Shown here piece after piece: positions 33,501 through 40,717 of a DNA stretch of 43,112 bases. The position numbers and the translations under genes are program-made. Below the pieces are notes generated by a model. That model searched no databases. It was given only the letters and a program-made list of their open reading frames with translations, and was not told the DNA's origin. Positions within the stretch are counted from its first letter, which is position 1; each line of letters begins with the position of its first letter. Source of the stretch: Chloroflexota bacterium (GTDB taxonomy: Bacteria; Chloroflexota; Dehalococcoidia; Lucifugimonadales; Australimonadaceae); NCBI GenBank assembly GCA_009838965.1, contig VXQP01000012.1, forward strand, positions 1-43,112. Reading direction: 5' to 3'.

Positions 33501-33711
33501 GGGCGTCGAGAAGGAGTACGCCGTGCAGGACACGCGCATGGCCCTGATGGAGGCGCGCAACATCGACATCACGCCGTTCTGTCTCACCGTCGACCGTAAC
33601 GGCCACGACTACCTGCGCACCATGACCGGCGACCTCAACTACGAGGTGCTCCCGGACATCATGGAACTCCCCCGCCGCCTGCCGCAGCTCTACAAGAAGA
33701 TCACGCTGTAG
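30520..33711 (+). CDS. large VWA-domain protein (CbbO/NorD-like)
   Basis: This 1063-residue partner protein for the MoxR-type ATPase begins with about 350 residues of repeated helical segments. A central CbbO/NorD-like region follows, including TTHQVGHLEFQSFDFDF near residue 414 where zincin-like proteins would have HExxH. Next is a long acidic linker (about residues 600-680). The C-terminal von Willebrand A domain has a complete-looking MIDAS: DMSAS near residue 844, a Thr in HATRMGPA and SDGRPQD. The VWA domain is expected to bind a client through Mg(II). The GTG start overlaps the NUDIX stop (GTGA). It is longer than typical CbbO; the helical N-terminus is the main addition. Confidence 0.87.
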   Translation: MTNEHDSVIEELKKHPSALISAYEAVADEVTDALGPAPALRWAQQGVRIASQGPRAWEAATEYFKASPQVVQTIGFTQFERWAESGIELTAEAPVIAASFFRASPRVLPTLAPRHIAGWAGLGRGLSKGTWKSSSLAARFFDVSDELVQQVNFHELQLFVSLVQTLASRSYDLAAEALVLGQRVLPAVSEREELISLAKVLAETSWREVRGSFEAATRVGNSVDRRLRPRYFALSERLARQGLGNVSAFMVESAQSLGLLPQELQTMVLERAEDLADTSAEAVSAFLRTAPNVLDRISPAQLDTWFGRGLEFLKENPDAGIAYFRLESARAETLLDQLSSSIELEKVHGLLRMYSNALAGTEVELQESTDITHRNIGWVSVEFATTDGKSVFLPPTVDLRDTKSENFAWLKVVTTHQVGHLEFQSFDFDFHAPSAGFNDYREGIAEGLGATPGTTEVASFFDLFPVRAMAADLFSTTESARIDQRIVEQYRGLAPSYERVQNDALASRGPIEMMPAQQALMEMLIRQSLGQSSARIPSAYAAQARQLAGLLRSVRNRDATVEDSAEAALRMYYTLSQVPNAFVPLDDWEDADLSDAAFDEPTLEEIVERLRAEAEEQQEEASGDEYESPDDVDYRGDFKPEMVQLLAQMRGQAEPGEEDGSESAQGISQAELEQALRESTEIDFADDAEVTTVAANMMKEMGADAPQNPAGSGYNQIPHVDEEGGPLEALEPRSYAYDEWDFRANDYRPRWCIVQERLAVSGETAFYNETMHSYAGLIEQIRRQFESVRPEMYRKVKRLPEGEDVDLDAGIEALIDLRNNMTPDERIYWRRNKDERDVAVVFLLDMSASTAEAVEESSRESDWNAPGDPVAYTAWLRARRGETARRPYKRIIDVEKESMVLLMNALETIGDRYGVYGFSGFGRENVEFYVIKEVEELFSDRVKRRMDKVAPLHATRMGPAIRHATTKLANVDAKTKFMFVISDGRPQDRGYSREGVEKEYAVQDTRMALMEARNIDITPFCLTVDRNGHDYLRTMTGDLNYEVLPDIMELPRRLPQLYKKITL

Positions 33712-33750
33712 GGCAAGGTGTTCCGGGGGCGATGGCCGTCCGTGGTAGGT

Positions 33751-34137
33751 CTACGCTGGCGCTGTGCCGGACGGAATCTCTTCAACGATGATGCGCCCGC
33801 CTTCAACAGCGTCAATCGTCATCCGCTGATCCCAGAGCAATGACATGCCCAGCAGGTATTCACTTTCAGACTGGAAAACGATGGCCTCTGTCTGCTGGTC
33901 TCGCCATAACACTCTGGCCGCATAGCACTCTGTTTCCACATGGCTTCCATCAGCGAGAACCATCGTGCGAGGTCCTCTATAGACGAAACCAAACTGCCGA
34001 ATAATCCCACGTGGCAGTGTCAGATCCCCGTCGAATCCTGTGTCCAGAATCACTCGTAGCGTATGCGGAGCGTCTCTCTGGTCGAGTACCGTTACCGGTA
34101 TGAGGGGCTTCCGCCTGTCTATCCTGCCAAGGATCAT
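33751..34137 (-). CDS. retropepsin-like aspartic protease (clan AA)
   Basis: This 128-residue single-domain protein has a pepsin/retropepsin-type active site, VILDTGFDGDLTLP (Asp-Thr-Gly near residue 32). It also has a flap-like segment and a C-terminal hydrophobic YLLGMSLLWDQRMTID that matches the second conserved region of bacterial clan AA proteases. It would act as a dimer. It is coupled to the small gene before it by a 4-base overlap. Composition is less GC-rich than the flanks, suggesting a transferred cassette. The target is unknown. Confidence 0.78.
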   Translation of the reverse strand: MILGRIDRRKPLIPVTVLDQRDAPHTLRVILDTGFDGDLTLPRGIIRQFGFVYRGPRTMVLADGSHVETECYAARVLWRDQQTEAIVFQSESEYLLGMSLLWDQRMTIDAVEGGRIIVEEIPSGTAPA

Positions 34138-34403
34138 TCCTGCTCAACCTGGTATCCGCCGCCCATGCGGTACGCAGTTGGATAGCCTACACGCTCAGCC
34201 CAAGTGACCGCGTTCGGATACCGGGCTACCAACCTTGCCGTTGCGTCAGCGTCCCGGTCGGCAATCTCGTAGTCGCCAGAGTTGACATCGATCACAACGA
34301 ACCTACCCTCCTCCTCCGGTTCAACGAGATGCCGTATCTTCTGTTGATATATCTTCCTACCCCGCGAAGCGATGCTCCTCCGGAACGGAGTCTTGATATG
34401 CAT
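34134..34403 (-). CDS. small unknown protein coupled to the aspartic protease
   Basis: This 89-residue protein starts with the Arg/Lys-rich segment MHIKTPFRRSIASRGRKIYQ, followed by EEEGRFVVIDVNSGDYEIAD and ending YRMGGGYQVEQE. The ATG at 34403 has a strong AGGAGG (plus-strand 34409-34414) and so is chosen over a frame that runs far upstream into the acyl-CoA dehydrogenase gene. The pairing of such a small protein with a clan AA protease looks like a two-gene module, possibly a protease and its regulator or toxin-antitoxin-like unit. That function is inference. Confidence 0.72.
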   Translation of the reverse strand: MHIKTPFRRSIASRGRKIYQQKIRHLVEPEEEGRFVVIDVNSGDYEIADRDADATARLVARYPNAVTWAERVGYPTAYRMGGGYQVEQE

Positions 34404-34526
34404 AGAGCGCCTCCTGGGTCGCCGTCGGTACCTACGAGGATGGTAGTCAGCCCTTTCACGGCAGGTCAATGACCCCGTGTCACCCCACCCGCTCCCGCCT
34501 CTGCCATCTGCTAACATCCGCCTGCC

Positions 34527-35762
34527 ATGGACTTCGAGCTCGAATGGACGCCTGAGCAGGACGCCTTCCGCAAGGAGGCGCGCGCCTGGATCGAGGCGAA
34601 CGCCCCGAACATCCCCGACCACCCCGACCCGGCGAACCTCACCCGCGAGGAGTACGAGCTCCAGCGCGAGTTCGGGCGCAGGCTGGGCGCGAAGGGCTGG
34701 CTCTACCCCACGATGCCCGCCGAGTACGGCGGCGGGGGGCTCTCCATGGAACTCGCTATGGCGCTGGAGGAGGAGCTCGACCGCTACAACATGCCGCTGC
34801 CGCCCTACTACGACACCGGCGGCAAGCTTGGCGGAGTCGCCATCCTCGTCTGGGGCACGGAGGAGCAGAAGGCACACTTCCTCCCGATGATCCTGCGCGG
34901 CGAGATACGCACCTGGCAGTTGCTCACCGAGCCCGAGTCCGGCTCCGACCTCGCGAGCGTCCGCACGACAGCCATCCGCGACGGCGACGAGTACGTCGTC
35001 AACGGCACCAAGATATTCGTCGGCAGCAGCCACGGCGCCGAGTACTCGTGGATGATCGTCGTGACCGACCCGGACGCCCCGCGCCATGAGAACCTCGGCT
35101 GGCTGATGATGCCGATGGACCTGCCCGGCATCACCGTCGAACAGATGGACCTCCTCTTCGTCGGCGGCGAGCGCGGGGCCGCGAGCGGCATCAAGAACAC
35201 GGTCTACTTCGACAACGTCCGCGTGCCCGCGTTCAACCTCGTCGGCGGCGAAGGCAACGGCTGGAAGGTTGCGGGGACGCACCTCGAGATCGAGCACGGC
35301 CTGCTCCGGAGCGCCGTCCGAGACGACCCGCTCACCGAGCGCGTCTTCGACTACGCCCGCAACGCGAAGCGCGGCAGCAGGCCGCTCCTAGACGACCAGG
35401 ACGTGCGCGACCGCCTCGTCGACTTCTACATCGACGCTGAGGTGACCCGCCTGCTGCACTTCCGCAACTACGCCTGGCGCGGACAGGGCAGGCAGCTCAC
35501 GTACGAGGGTGCGCAGGCGTACCTCTACCAGAAGCGCGGCCAGCTCTCCAAGGCGCGCGCCGTGCTTGACGTGATGGGCCCGCAGGCGCTCGTCGAAGCA
35601 CCCGACGACTGGGCCGTCGCCGGCGGCCACGTCGAGGTGCACCAGCGCGGCGCCATCGTCGACCAGCACCCCGGCGGCACCGCCGAGATACAGCGCGTCA
35701 TCATCGCGCGGCGGCTGGGCATCGGCCGCGAGGTGCGGGAAGAGCCGGGGAGACTGCGCTAG
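34527..35762 (+). CDS. acyl-CoA dehydrogenase, subunit-type 1
   Basis: This 411-residue FAD enzyme has the ACAD fold: N-terminal helical domain, then WQLLTEPESGSDLASVRTTA and YVVNGTKIFVGSS in the beta domain, and a C-terminal helical domain ending HPGGTAEIQRVIIARRLGI. The Glu of the EGT motif used as catalytic base by many ACADs is Gly here. THLEIEHG (Glu254/Glu256) in the helix used by IVD-like enzymes may supply the base. The gene is followed at 2 bases by a second ACAD, consistent with a heteromeric enzyme. The substrate is unknown. Confidence 0.88.
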   Translation: MDFELEWTPEQDAFRKEARAWIEANAPNIPDHPDPANLTREEYELQREFGRRLGAKGWLYPTMPAEYGGGGLSMELAMALEEELDRYNMPLPPYYDTGGKLGGVAILVWGTEEQKAHFLPMILRGEIRTWQLLTEPESGSDLASVRTTAIRDGDEYVVNGTKIFVGSSHGAEYSWMIVVTDPDAPRHENLGWLMMPMDLPGITVEQMDLLFVGGERGAASGIKNTVYFDNVRVPAFNLVGGEGNGWKVAGTHLEIEHGLLRSAVRDDPLTERVFDYARNAKRGSRPLLDDQDVRDRLVDFYIDAEVTRLLHFRNYAWRGQGRQLTYEGAQAYLYQKRGQLSKARAVLDVMGPQALVEAPDDWAVAGGHVEVHQRGAIVDQHPGGTAEIQRVIIARRLGIGREVREEPGRLR

Positions 35763-35764
35763 CC

Positions 35765-36877
35765 ATGGACCTGCTCCTGAACGAACAGCAGCGCATGCTG
35801 CAGTCCACCATCCAGGACCTGCTGCGCCGGGACTTCACGAAAGAAACGCTCGTGTCCATCGACGCCGGAACCGTGGACGTGGAGCAGGGCTGGCCTGCGC
35901 TCGCGTCGACCGGCCTGCTCGGCAGCCTCGTGCCGGAGGAGCACGGCGGCGTTGGCGGCTCGTTCAGTGATGCAGGCGTCCTGTTCGAGGAGCTCGGCAG
36001 GGGCCCCGTGCCCGGCGCGCACTTCTCCTCCGGCGTATTCGCGTCTCTCGTCCTGCGGGGATGCGGCAGCGACGAACAGCAGGCCGCGCACCTGCCCGCC
36101 ATCGCCTCGGGAGACGAGGTCTCCGCCGTCGCCGTGACCGAGCCCGAGTACGGCTGGGAGCGCGGCGACGTGCAACTCGTGGCAGAGCGAACGTCGAACG
36201 GCTACACACTCAGCGGCGTGAAGCTCCACGTGCCCGATGCCACGCAGGCGACCCACCTGCTCGTAGCAGCCCGCACCAGTGGCGAGAACGTCGGCCTCTT
36301 CATCGTCCCTGTCGACGCGCCGGGCGTTGCGTGCAGAACGCTGCGCGGGCTCTCCACCGGCCTCGGCGAGGTCCGGCTGGACCGCGTCGCCGTCGGCGAG
36401 GACGCGCTGCTTGGCGGGGCGTCGGACAGCTGGGACGCGTTCGAGCGCGCGATGCTCGAGGCGACAGCAGTCCTCTCCGCGTACCAGGTCGGCGGGTTGG
36501 AGAGCGTCTTCCAGATGTGCCTGGAGTACAGCCGCACGCGCCGCCAGTTCCAGCAGCCCATAGGACGCTTCCAGCGCGTGCAGGACCACATCATCGACAT
36601 CGTGAACCACCTCGACGCCGCGCGCTGGACGACCTACGAGGCGCTCTGGAAGCTCGACACGGGGCGCCCAGCGGAGAGCGGCGTGCACATGGCCGCCGCG
36701 CTCGCGAGCGAGGGATACTACCTCGCCTGCAACGCCGCGCACGACGTGCACGCGGGCGTCGGCATCGTCCGCGAGTACGGTCTCACGCTGCACACCCGCA
36801 TGTCCCGCACCCTCTACCATCACCTCGGCAGCCCCCGCTACCACCGCCGCAGGCTCGCCGGGGCGCTCGGCCTCTAG
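35765..36877 (+). CDS. acyl-CoA dehydrogenase, subunit-type 2
   Basis: This shorter ACAD homologue of 370 residues has an LVPEEHGGVGGSFSDAGVLFEELGRG N-terminal motif, a degenerate central domain (VAVTEPEYGWERGDVQL) and the C-terminal DVHAGVGIVREYGLTLHTRM helix. No EGT-type catalytic Glu is visible near the end (TLYHHLGSP). This fits a non-catalytic or helper subunit in a heterotetramer with the preceding gene, as known for several steroid- and lipid-degrading FadE pairs. That pairing is inferred from adjacency (2-base gap). Confidence 0.82.
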   Translation: MDLLLNEQQRMLQSTIQDLLRRDFTKETLVSIDAGTVDVEQGWPALASTGLLGSLVPEEHGGVGGSFSDAGVLFEELGRGPVPGAHFSSGVFASLVLRGCGSDEQQAAHLPAIASGDEVSAVAVTEPEYGWERGDVQLVAERTSNGYTLSGVKLHVPDATQATHLLVAARTSGENVGLFIVPVDAPGVACRTLRGLSTGLGEVRLDRVAVGEDALLGGASDSWDAFERAMLEATAVLSAYQVGGLESVFQMCLEYSRTRRQFQQPIGRFQRVQDHIIDIVNHLDAARWTTYEALWKLDTGRPAESGVHMAAALASEGYYLACNAAHDVHAGVGIVREYGLTLHTRMSRTLYHHLGSPRYHRRRLAGALGL

Positions 36878-36893
36878 CCGGGCCCGCCCTCCT

Positions 36894-38120
36894 ATGCTCT
36901 CCCCGTACCGAGTCATTGACCTCGCCGACGACCGGGGCATCTTCTGCGGGCGCGTTCTCGCGGACCTCGGCGCGGAGGTGATCAAGGTGGAGCCACCCGC
37001 CGGTGACCCCGCTCGCCGCATCGGCCCCTTCCACCACGACGAGCCCGGGGTCGAGAACAGCCTCTTCTGGCAGCTCTATGCCGCGAACAAGAAGAGCGCC
37101 GCGCTCGACATCGAAGCGGACGCCGCTCGCGATGCTCTGCGACGCCTCATCGGCTCCGCCGACTTCCTCGTCGAGTCGTTCCGCCCCGGTTACCTCGACG
37201 ACCTCGGCCTCGGCTATGACGATGTCGGAGCGCTCAACCCAGCGCTCGTCTACGTCTCGATCACGCCGTTCGGACAGGACGGCCCGTACCGAGGCTTCGC
37301 CGCGACCGACCTCACCGGCTCGGCGCTCAGCGGCTTCGCCTACCTCACCGGCGACCCGGACCGCCCGCCGCTGCGCGTGAGCGTGCCGCAGTTCTGGACG
37401 CTGGGCGGGGCGGCGGGCGCGGCGGGCGCGATGACGGCGCACGCGCACCGCCTCCACACCGGACGCGGCCAGCACGTGGACGTCTCCTGCCAGCAGGCGC
37501 TCACGCGAACGCTCTCCCACGCACCGCAGTTCTGGGACATGAACGAGATCATCCTCAAGCGTTCCGGTCCCTTCCGCCCCATCGGCGACGGACGCAACCT
37601 CCGCGTGAACTTCGAGTGCGCCGACGGTTACGTCAACTACATCCAGCCCGGCGGCGCGACCGGCGGGCGCGGCATGGCTGCCCTCTGCGAATGGATGGAC
37701 GAGCACGGCGAGGGACACCCGCTGCTCAACGAGACCGACTTCGGCGCGTACGGCTTCGGCCAGCTGCCCGACGACGTGCTCGACGCGATGAGCGAAACGC
37801 TCGAAGCCTTCTTCCGCAGCCGAACGAAGCGCTACCTCTCCGAGGAAGCGATCAAGCGGCGCGTCCTCCTCTTCCCCGTGAACGACCCCGCCGACGTCTG
37901 CTCCTACCCCCAGCTCGCCGCGCGCGGCTTCTTCCGCGAGACCGAGGGGCCGGACGGCGGTACGATGACCACGCTCGGCCCGTGGGTGAAGTCGAGCGAA
38001 CGCCCGCTGCAGCTCCGCCGTGCGCCGAGGCTCGGCGAGCATACGGAGGAAGTGCTGACGAGCGTCGGCCTCTCTCCGGACGAGATAGCGGACCTGCGCG
38101 CATCGGGGGCGGCGCGATGA
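36894..38120 (+). CDS. class III CoA-transferase (CaiB/BaiF), catalytic-type
   Basis: This 408-residue family III CoA-transferase has the N-terminal VLADLGAEVIKVEPPAGDPAR and LVESFRPGYLDDLGLGYDDV. FAATDLTGSALSG (about residue 140) contains the conserved Asp that forms the acyl anhydride. The C-terminal APRLGEHTEEVL is typical. The family moves CoA between small acids. It is followed, with a 4-base overlap, by a second member that lacks this Asp. The pair sits behind two ACAD genes, indicating activation and oxidation of an acyl-CoA substrate of unknown identity. Confidence 0.87.
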   Translation: MLSPYRVIDLADDRGIFCGRVLADLGAEVIKVEPPAGDPARRIGPFHHDEPGVENSLFWQLYAANKKSAALDIEADAARDALRRLIGSADFLVESFRPGYLDDLGLGYDDVGALNPALVYVSITPFGQDGPYRGFAATDLTGSALSGFAYLTGDPDRPPLRVSVPQFWTLGGAAGAAGAMTAHAHRLHTGRGQHVDVSCQQALTRTLSHAPQFWDMNEIILKRSGPFRPIGDGRNLRVNFECADGYVNYIQPGGATGGRGMAALCEWMDEHGEGHPLLNETDFGAYGFGQLPDDVLDAMSETLEAFFRSRTKRYLSEEAIKRRVLLFPVNDPADVCSYPQLAARGFFRETEGPDGGTMTTLGPWVKSSERPLQLRRAPRLGEHTEEVLTSVGLSPDEIADLRASGAAR

Positions 38121-39340
38121 CCCAGCCATCCGCTCAACCGTTCGAGGGGCTGCGCGTCCTCGACTTCTGCTGGGTCGTCATCGGTCCCATGACGACGCGC
38201 TACTTCAGCGACTTCGGCGCGGAGGTGCTGCGCGTCGAGTCGTCGCTGCGCCCCGACGTGATACGCCACGGCCTGCCGTTCGCCGAGGGCAAGCCGGGAA
38301 CGAACCGGAGCGGCTACTGGGCCAACTACAACAGCGGCAAACTCGGCCTTGGCCTCAACATGGGCGACGAGCGAGCGCGTCACCTCGCCTTCCGCCTCGC
38401 GACCGAGTGGGCGGACGTCGTGACCGAGAACTTCACGCCCGGCACGATGGAGCGGTGGGGTCTCGGCTACGACGCGCTGCGGCAACGCAACCCCGGCCTC
38501 GTCATGTTCAGCGCGTCGATGCTCGGGCGCGGTGGCCCGTACGACTCCCAGCCCGGCTTCGGCCCTGTCCTCACCGCGCTCTCCGGTCACACGAACTTCA
38601 CCGGCTGGCCTGACCGCGTGCCCGTCAGCCCCTACGGCGCATACACCGACTTCCTCATCCCCCACATCGCGTTCGCCGCAGTGTGCGCCGCGCTCGACCA
38701 CAAACGGCGCACCGGCCAGGGGCAGTACCTGGACCTGTCGCAACTGGAGGCCGCGCTCTACTTCGCCGGGCCGCCCGTGCTCGACTACCTCGCGAACGGG
38801 CGTATCCAGACGCGCAACGGCAACCACGACCCGGACATGACCCCGCACGCCGTCTACCGCTGCGACGGCAACGACCGCTGGTGCGCCATCGCCTGCCCCA
38901 CCGACGCCGAGTGGCGCGCGCTCGCCGAGGCAATAGGCCGCCCCGAACTTGCGGACGACCCCGGCCTCGCGACCCTCGAAGGACGCAAGCAGCGCGAGGC
39001 CGAGCTCGACGCTGCTATCGAAGCATGGACGATCACGCGCTCACCGGACGAGGTGATGCAGGCCTGCCAGGCCGCCGATGTCCCCGCGGGGGCGGTGCGC
39101 GACTGCCGTGATCTCTTCGACGACCCACAGGAAGCGCATCGCGGCCACTTCGTGTTCATGGACCACCCGGAGATGGGGCGCTACGCCTCGGACGCCAACT
39201 GTTTCCAGCTCTCGGAGGCCGCGCCGGAGTACCGCCGCGCCCCACTCCTCGGCGAGCACACGGAGTACGTCATGCGCGAACTGCTCGGTATGCCTGAGGA
39301 CGAATACCGCGCGCTGTCAGACGATGGCGTGTTCCAGTAG
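38117..39340 (+). CDS. class III CoA-transferase (CaiB/BaiF), Asp-lacking partner
   Basis: This 407-residue CaiB/BaiF homologue has FEGLRVLDFCWVVIGPMTTRYFSDFGAEV at the N-terminus, VTENFTPGTMERWGLGYDAL in the middle, and the RRTGQGQYLDLSQLEA and APLLGEHTEYVM segments. At the position of the catalytic Asp the motif reads GFGPVLTALSG, with Gly in place of Asp. It may therefore be the non-acylating subunit of a heteromeric transferase with the gene before it. The start ATG overlaps that gene (ATGA). Confidence 0.85.
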   Translation: MTQPSAQPFEGLRVLDFCWVVIGPMTTRYFSDFGAEVLRVESSLRPDVIRHGLPFAEGKPGTNRSGYWANYNSGKLGLGLNMGDERARHLAFRLATEWADVVTENFTPGTMERWGLGYDALRQRNPGLVMFSASMLGRGGPYDSQPGFGPVLTALSGHTNFTGWPDRVPVSPYGAYTDFLIPHIAFAAVCAALDHKRRTGQGQYLDLSQLEAALYFAGPPVLDYLANGRIQTRNGNHDPDMTPHAVYRCDGNDRWCAIACPTDAEWRALAEAIGRPELADDPGLATLEGRKQREAELDAAIEAWTITRSPDEVMQACQAADVPAGAVRDCRDLFDDPQEAHRGHFVFMDHPEMGRYASDANCFQLSEAAPEYRRAPLLGEHTEYVMRELLGMPEDEYRALSDDGVFQ

Positions 39341-39348
39341 GCCGACCG

Positions 39349-40035
39349 CTACCCGCCCCTCACTGTCCGGGCGAAATGACCGGCGGAGAGCACGCCTCCC
39401 ACCGCGCCCGCGGCAAGACCCGCCACCCCCATGAGCACGACCGTGACCAGAGTCGCGTCGGTGTCCAGCAGTCCCGCTTCGCTGACCGGAGGCCTCACCA
39501 GTAACAGCGCGACCGTCCAGAAGGCCACCCCGATTCCGGCCCAGGCCTTCGCTAGAGCCCACGTCCAGTCCTGCGACCACTCTCTCTGTCCCATTCTCAG
39601 CAATACGCCCATAGTGCCGCCCGCCACTACACCAGCCGCGCCACCGGCCAACGGAAACACCGGGACAAGTACGCCCGAAGGGCAGACGTCCTGCCCCCCA
39701 ACCACACACACCGCGCCGAGGGAGAATGTCCATATCGAGGCGGCCATCAGCCCGGCGAAAGCGCCGACAGCAGCGCCGATGGCAAGACCCAGCATCGTCA
39801 TCGCCAGCCACCACGTAGCTCTTGGAACGAACGCCCGCAGCACCAGATACTGCGCCAATAGCACGGGAGCGCCGAAAGAGAACCCCACCGGTATCTGCCA
39901 GCGCGGCGAGAAGAGGAGATTGTGCAAGCCGCTCTCATGCGCCACAGCGCTGCTTACGACCTCGGCCAACCCCGCCCCGACTCCCAGCCCTACAGCCGTG
40001 CCGGACACCCAAAGCAGCCACAATCGCCTCTGCAT
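39349..40035 (-). CDS. hypothetical integral membrane protein
   Basis: This 228-residue protein has about six hydrophobic helices and many Gly/Ala pairs (LGVGAGLAEVV, GLAIGAAVGAFAGLMAASI, GVAGLAAGAVGGVL). I do not recognise a family. It faces the CoA-transferase operon (8-base gap between 3-prime ends) and is divergent from the next gene. A role in transport is possible but unsupported. Confidence 0.65.
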   Translation of the reverse strand: MQRRLWLLWVSGTAVGLGVGAGLAEVVSSAVAHESGLHNLLFSPRWQIPVGFSFGAPVLLAQYLVLRAFVPRATWWLAMTMLGLAIGAAVGAFAGLMAASIWTFSLGAVCVVGGQDVCPSGVLVPVFPLAGGAAGVVAGGTMGVLLRMGQREWSQDWTWALAKAWAGIGVAFWTVALLLVRPPVSEAGLLDTDATLVTVVLMGVAGLAAGAVGGVLSAGHFARTVRGG

Positions 40036-40082
40036 GGCTGTAGCATAGTCCAGTCAGCAGTAACACAGCCCGGAGAGACGGC

Positions 40083-40646
40083 ATGAGCAAGGAGACCTTC
40101 AACGAAGCGGTCGCGTTCTTCCTCGATACGACGTCCCGCGTCCCTGACGACGCCTGGACGAACGAGGCGCTCGGCGTCTGGAACGTCCGCGACCTCGTCG
40201 GGCACACGAGCCGCGCCATCCTGCTCGTGGAGGAGTATGCCACCGAGGGAACGACGCGGAGTGGATTCGGCACGCCGGACGAGATCGCGGAGCGCGGGCG
40301 GCAGGCGGGGCGTGCGCTCGGCGACGACTCGATGGGCGCACTGCGTACGCTGGCCGACCGCGTGCTCGCGCTCGCGGAGGGTCTGCCGGACGACCATCCC
40401 ATGCACACGCCGGGCGGCGTGCGTCCCCTATCCCGCTACCTCCCCAGCCGCGTCGCCGAGTTGACGATTCACACCATCGACCTCGCCAACGCCTTGGGGA
40501 TGGATGCCAAGCCGCCTCGGGAGTGCGTCCGCGCCACGCTCTACGTCCTCGCCGACTACGCGGTGCGGGAGGGCACGGGAGCAGAGGTGGCGTTCGCGCT
40601 GACGGGACGCGCACCGCTGCCTCCGGGGTTCAGCGTCGTGCCATAG
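40083..40646 (+). CDS. maleylpyruvate isomerase/DinB-like protein
   Basis: This 187-residue four-helix protein is of the mycothiol-dependent maleylpyruvate isomerase N-domain/DinB type. WNVRDLVGHTSRAILLVEEY holds the first metal-binding His and RVAELTIHTIDLANALG the C-terminal metal-binding His. The bacterial family includes thiol-dependent isomerases and many members of unknown function. No specific substrate can be assigned. A modest ribosome-binding site (GGAGAGACGGC) precedes the ATG. Confidence 0.75.
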   Translation: MSKETFNEAVAFFLDTTSRVPDDAWTNEALGVWNVRDLVGHTSRAILLVEEYATEGTTRSGFGTPDEIAERGRQAGRALGDDSMGALRTLADRVLALAEGLPDDHPMHTPGGVRPLSRYLPSRVAELTIHTIDLANALGMDAKPPRECVRATLYVLADYAVREGTGAEVAFALTGRAPLPPGFSVVP

Positions 40647-40717
40647 CCTGCAGTCACCGCATCGGAGCCGCGCCGTGATAGGCTTGCGAGTGACACCCGG
40701 CGACGCAGGAGGACCGC

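Noticed and set aside
29010-33711. A Rubisco activase or NO reductase locus because of the CbbQ/CbbO-like pair
   Set aside because: No cbbL/cbbM or nor genes are in the window, and the pair is flanked by coaE and an intervening NUDIX gene instead.
34404-35297. Upstream extension of the small basic protein gene, to 387 residues
   Set aside because: The extension is antisense to a clear acyl-CoA dehydrogenase. A strong AGGAGG and ATG at 34403 define the short product.
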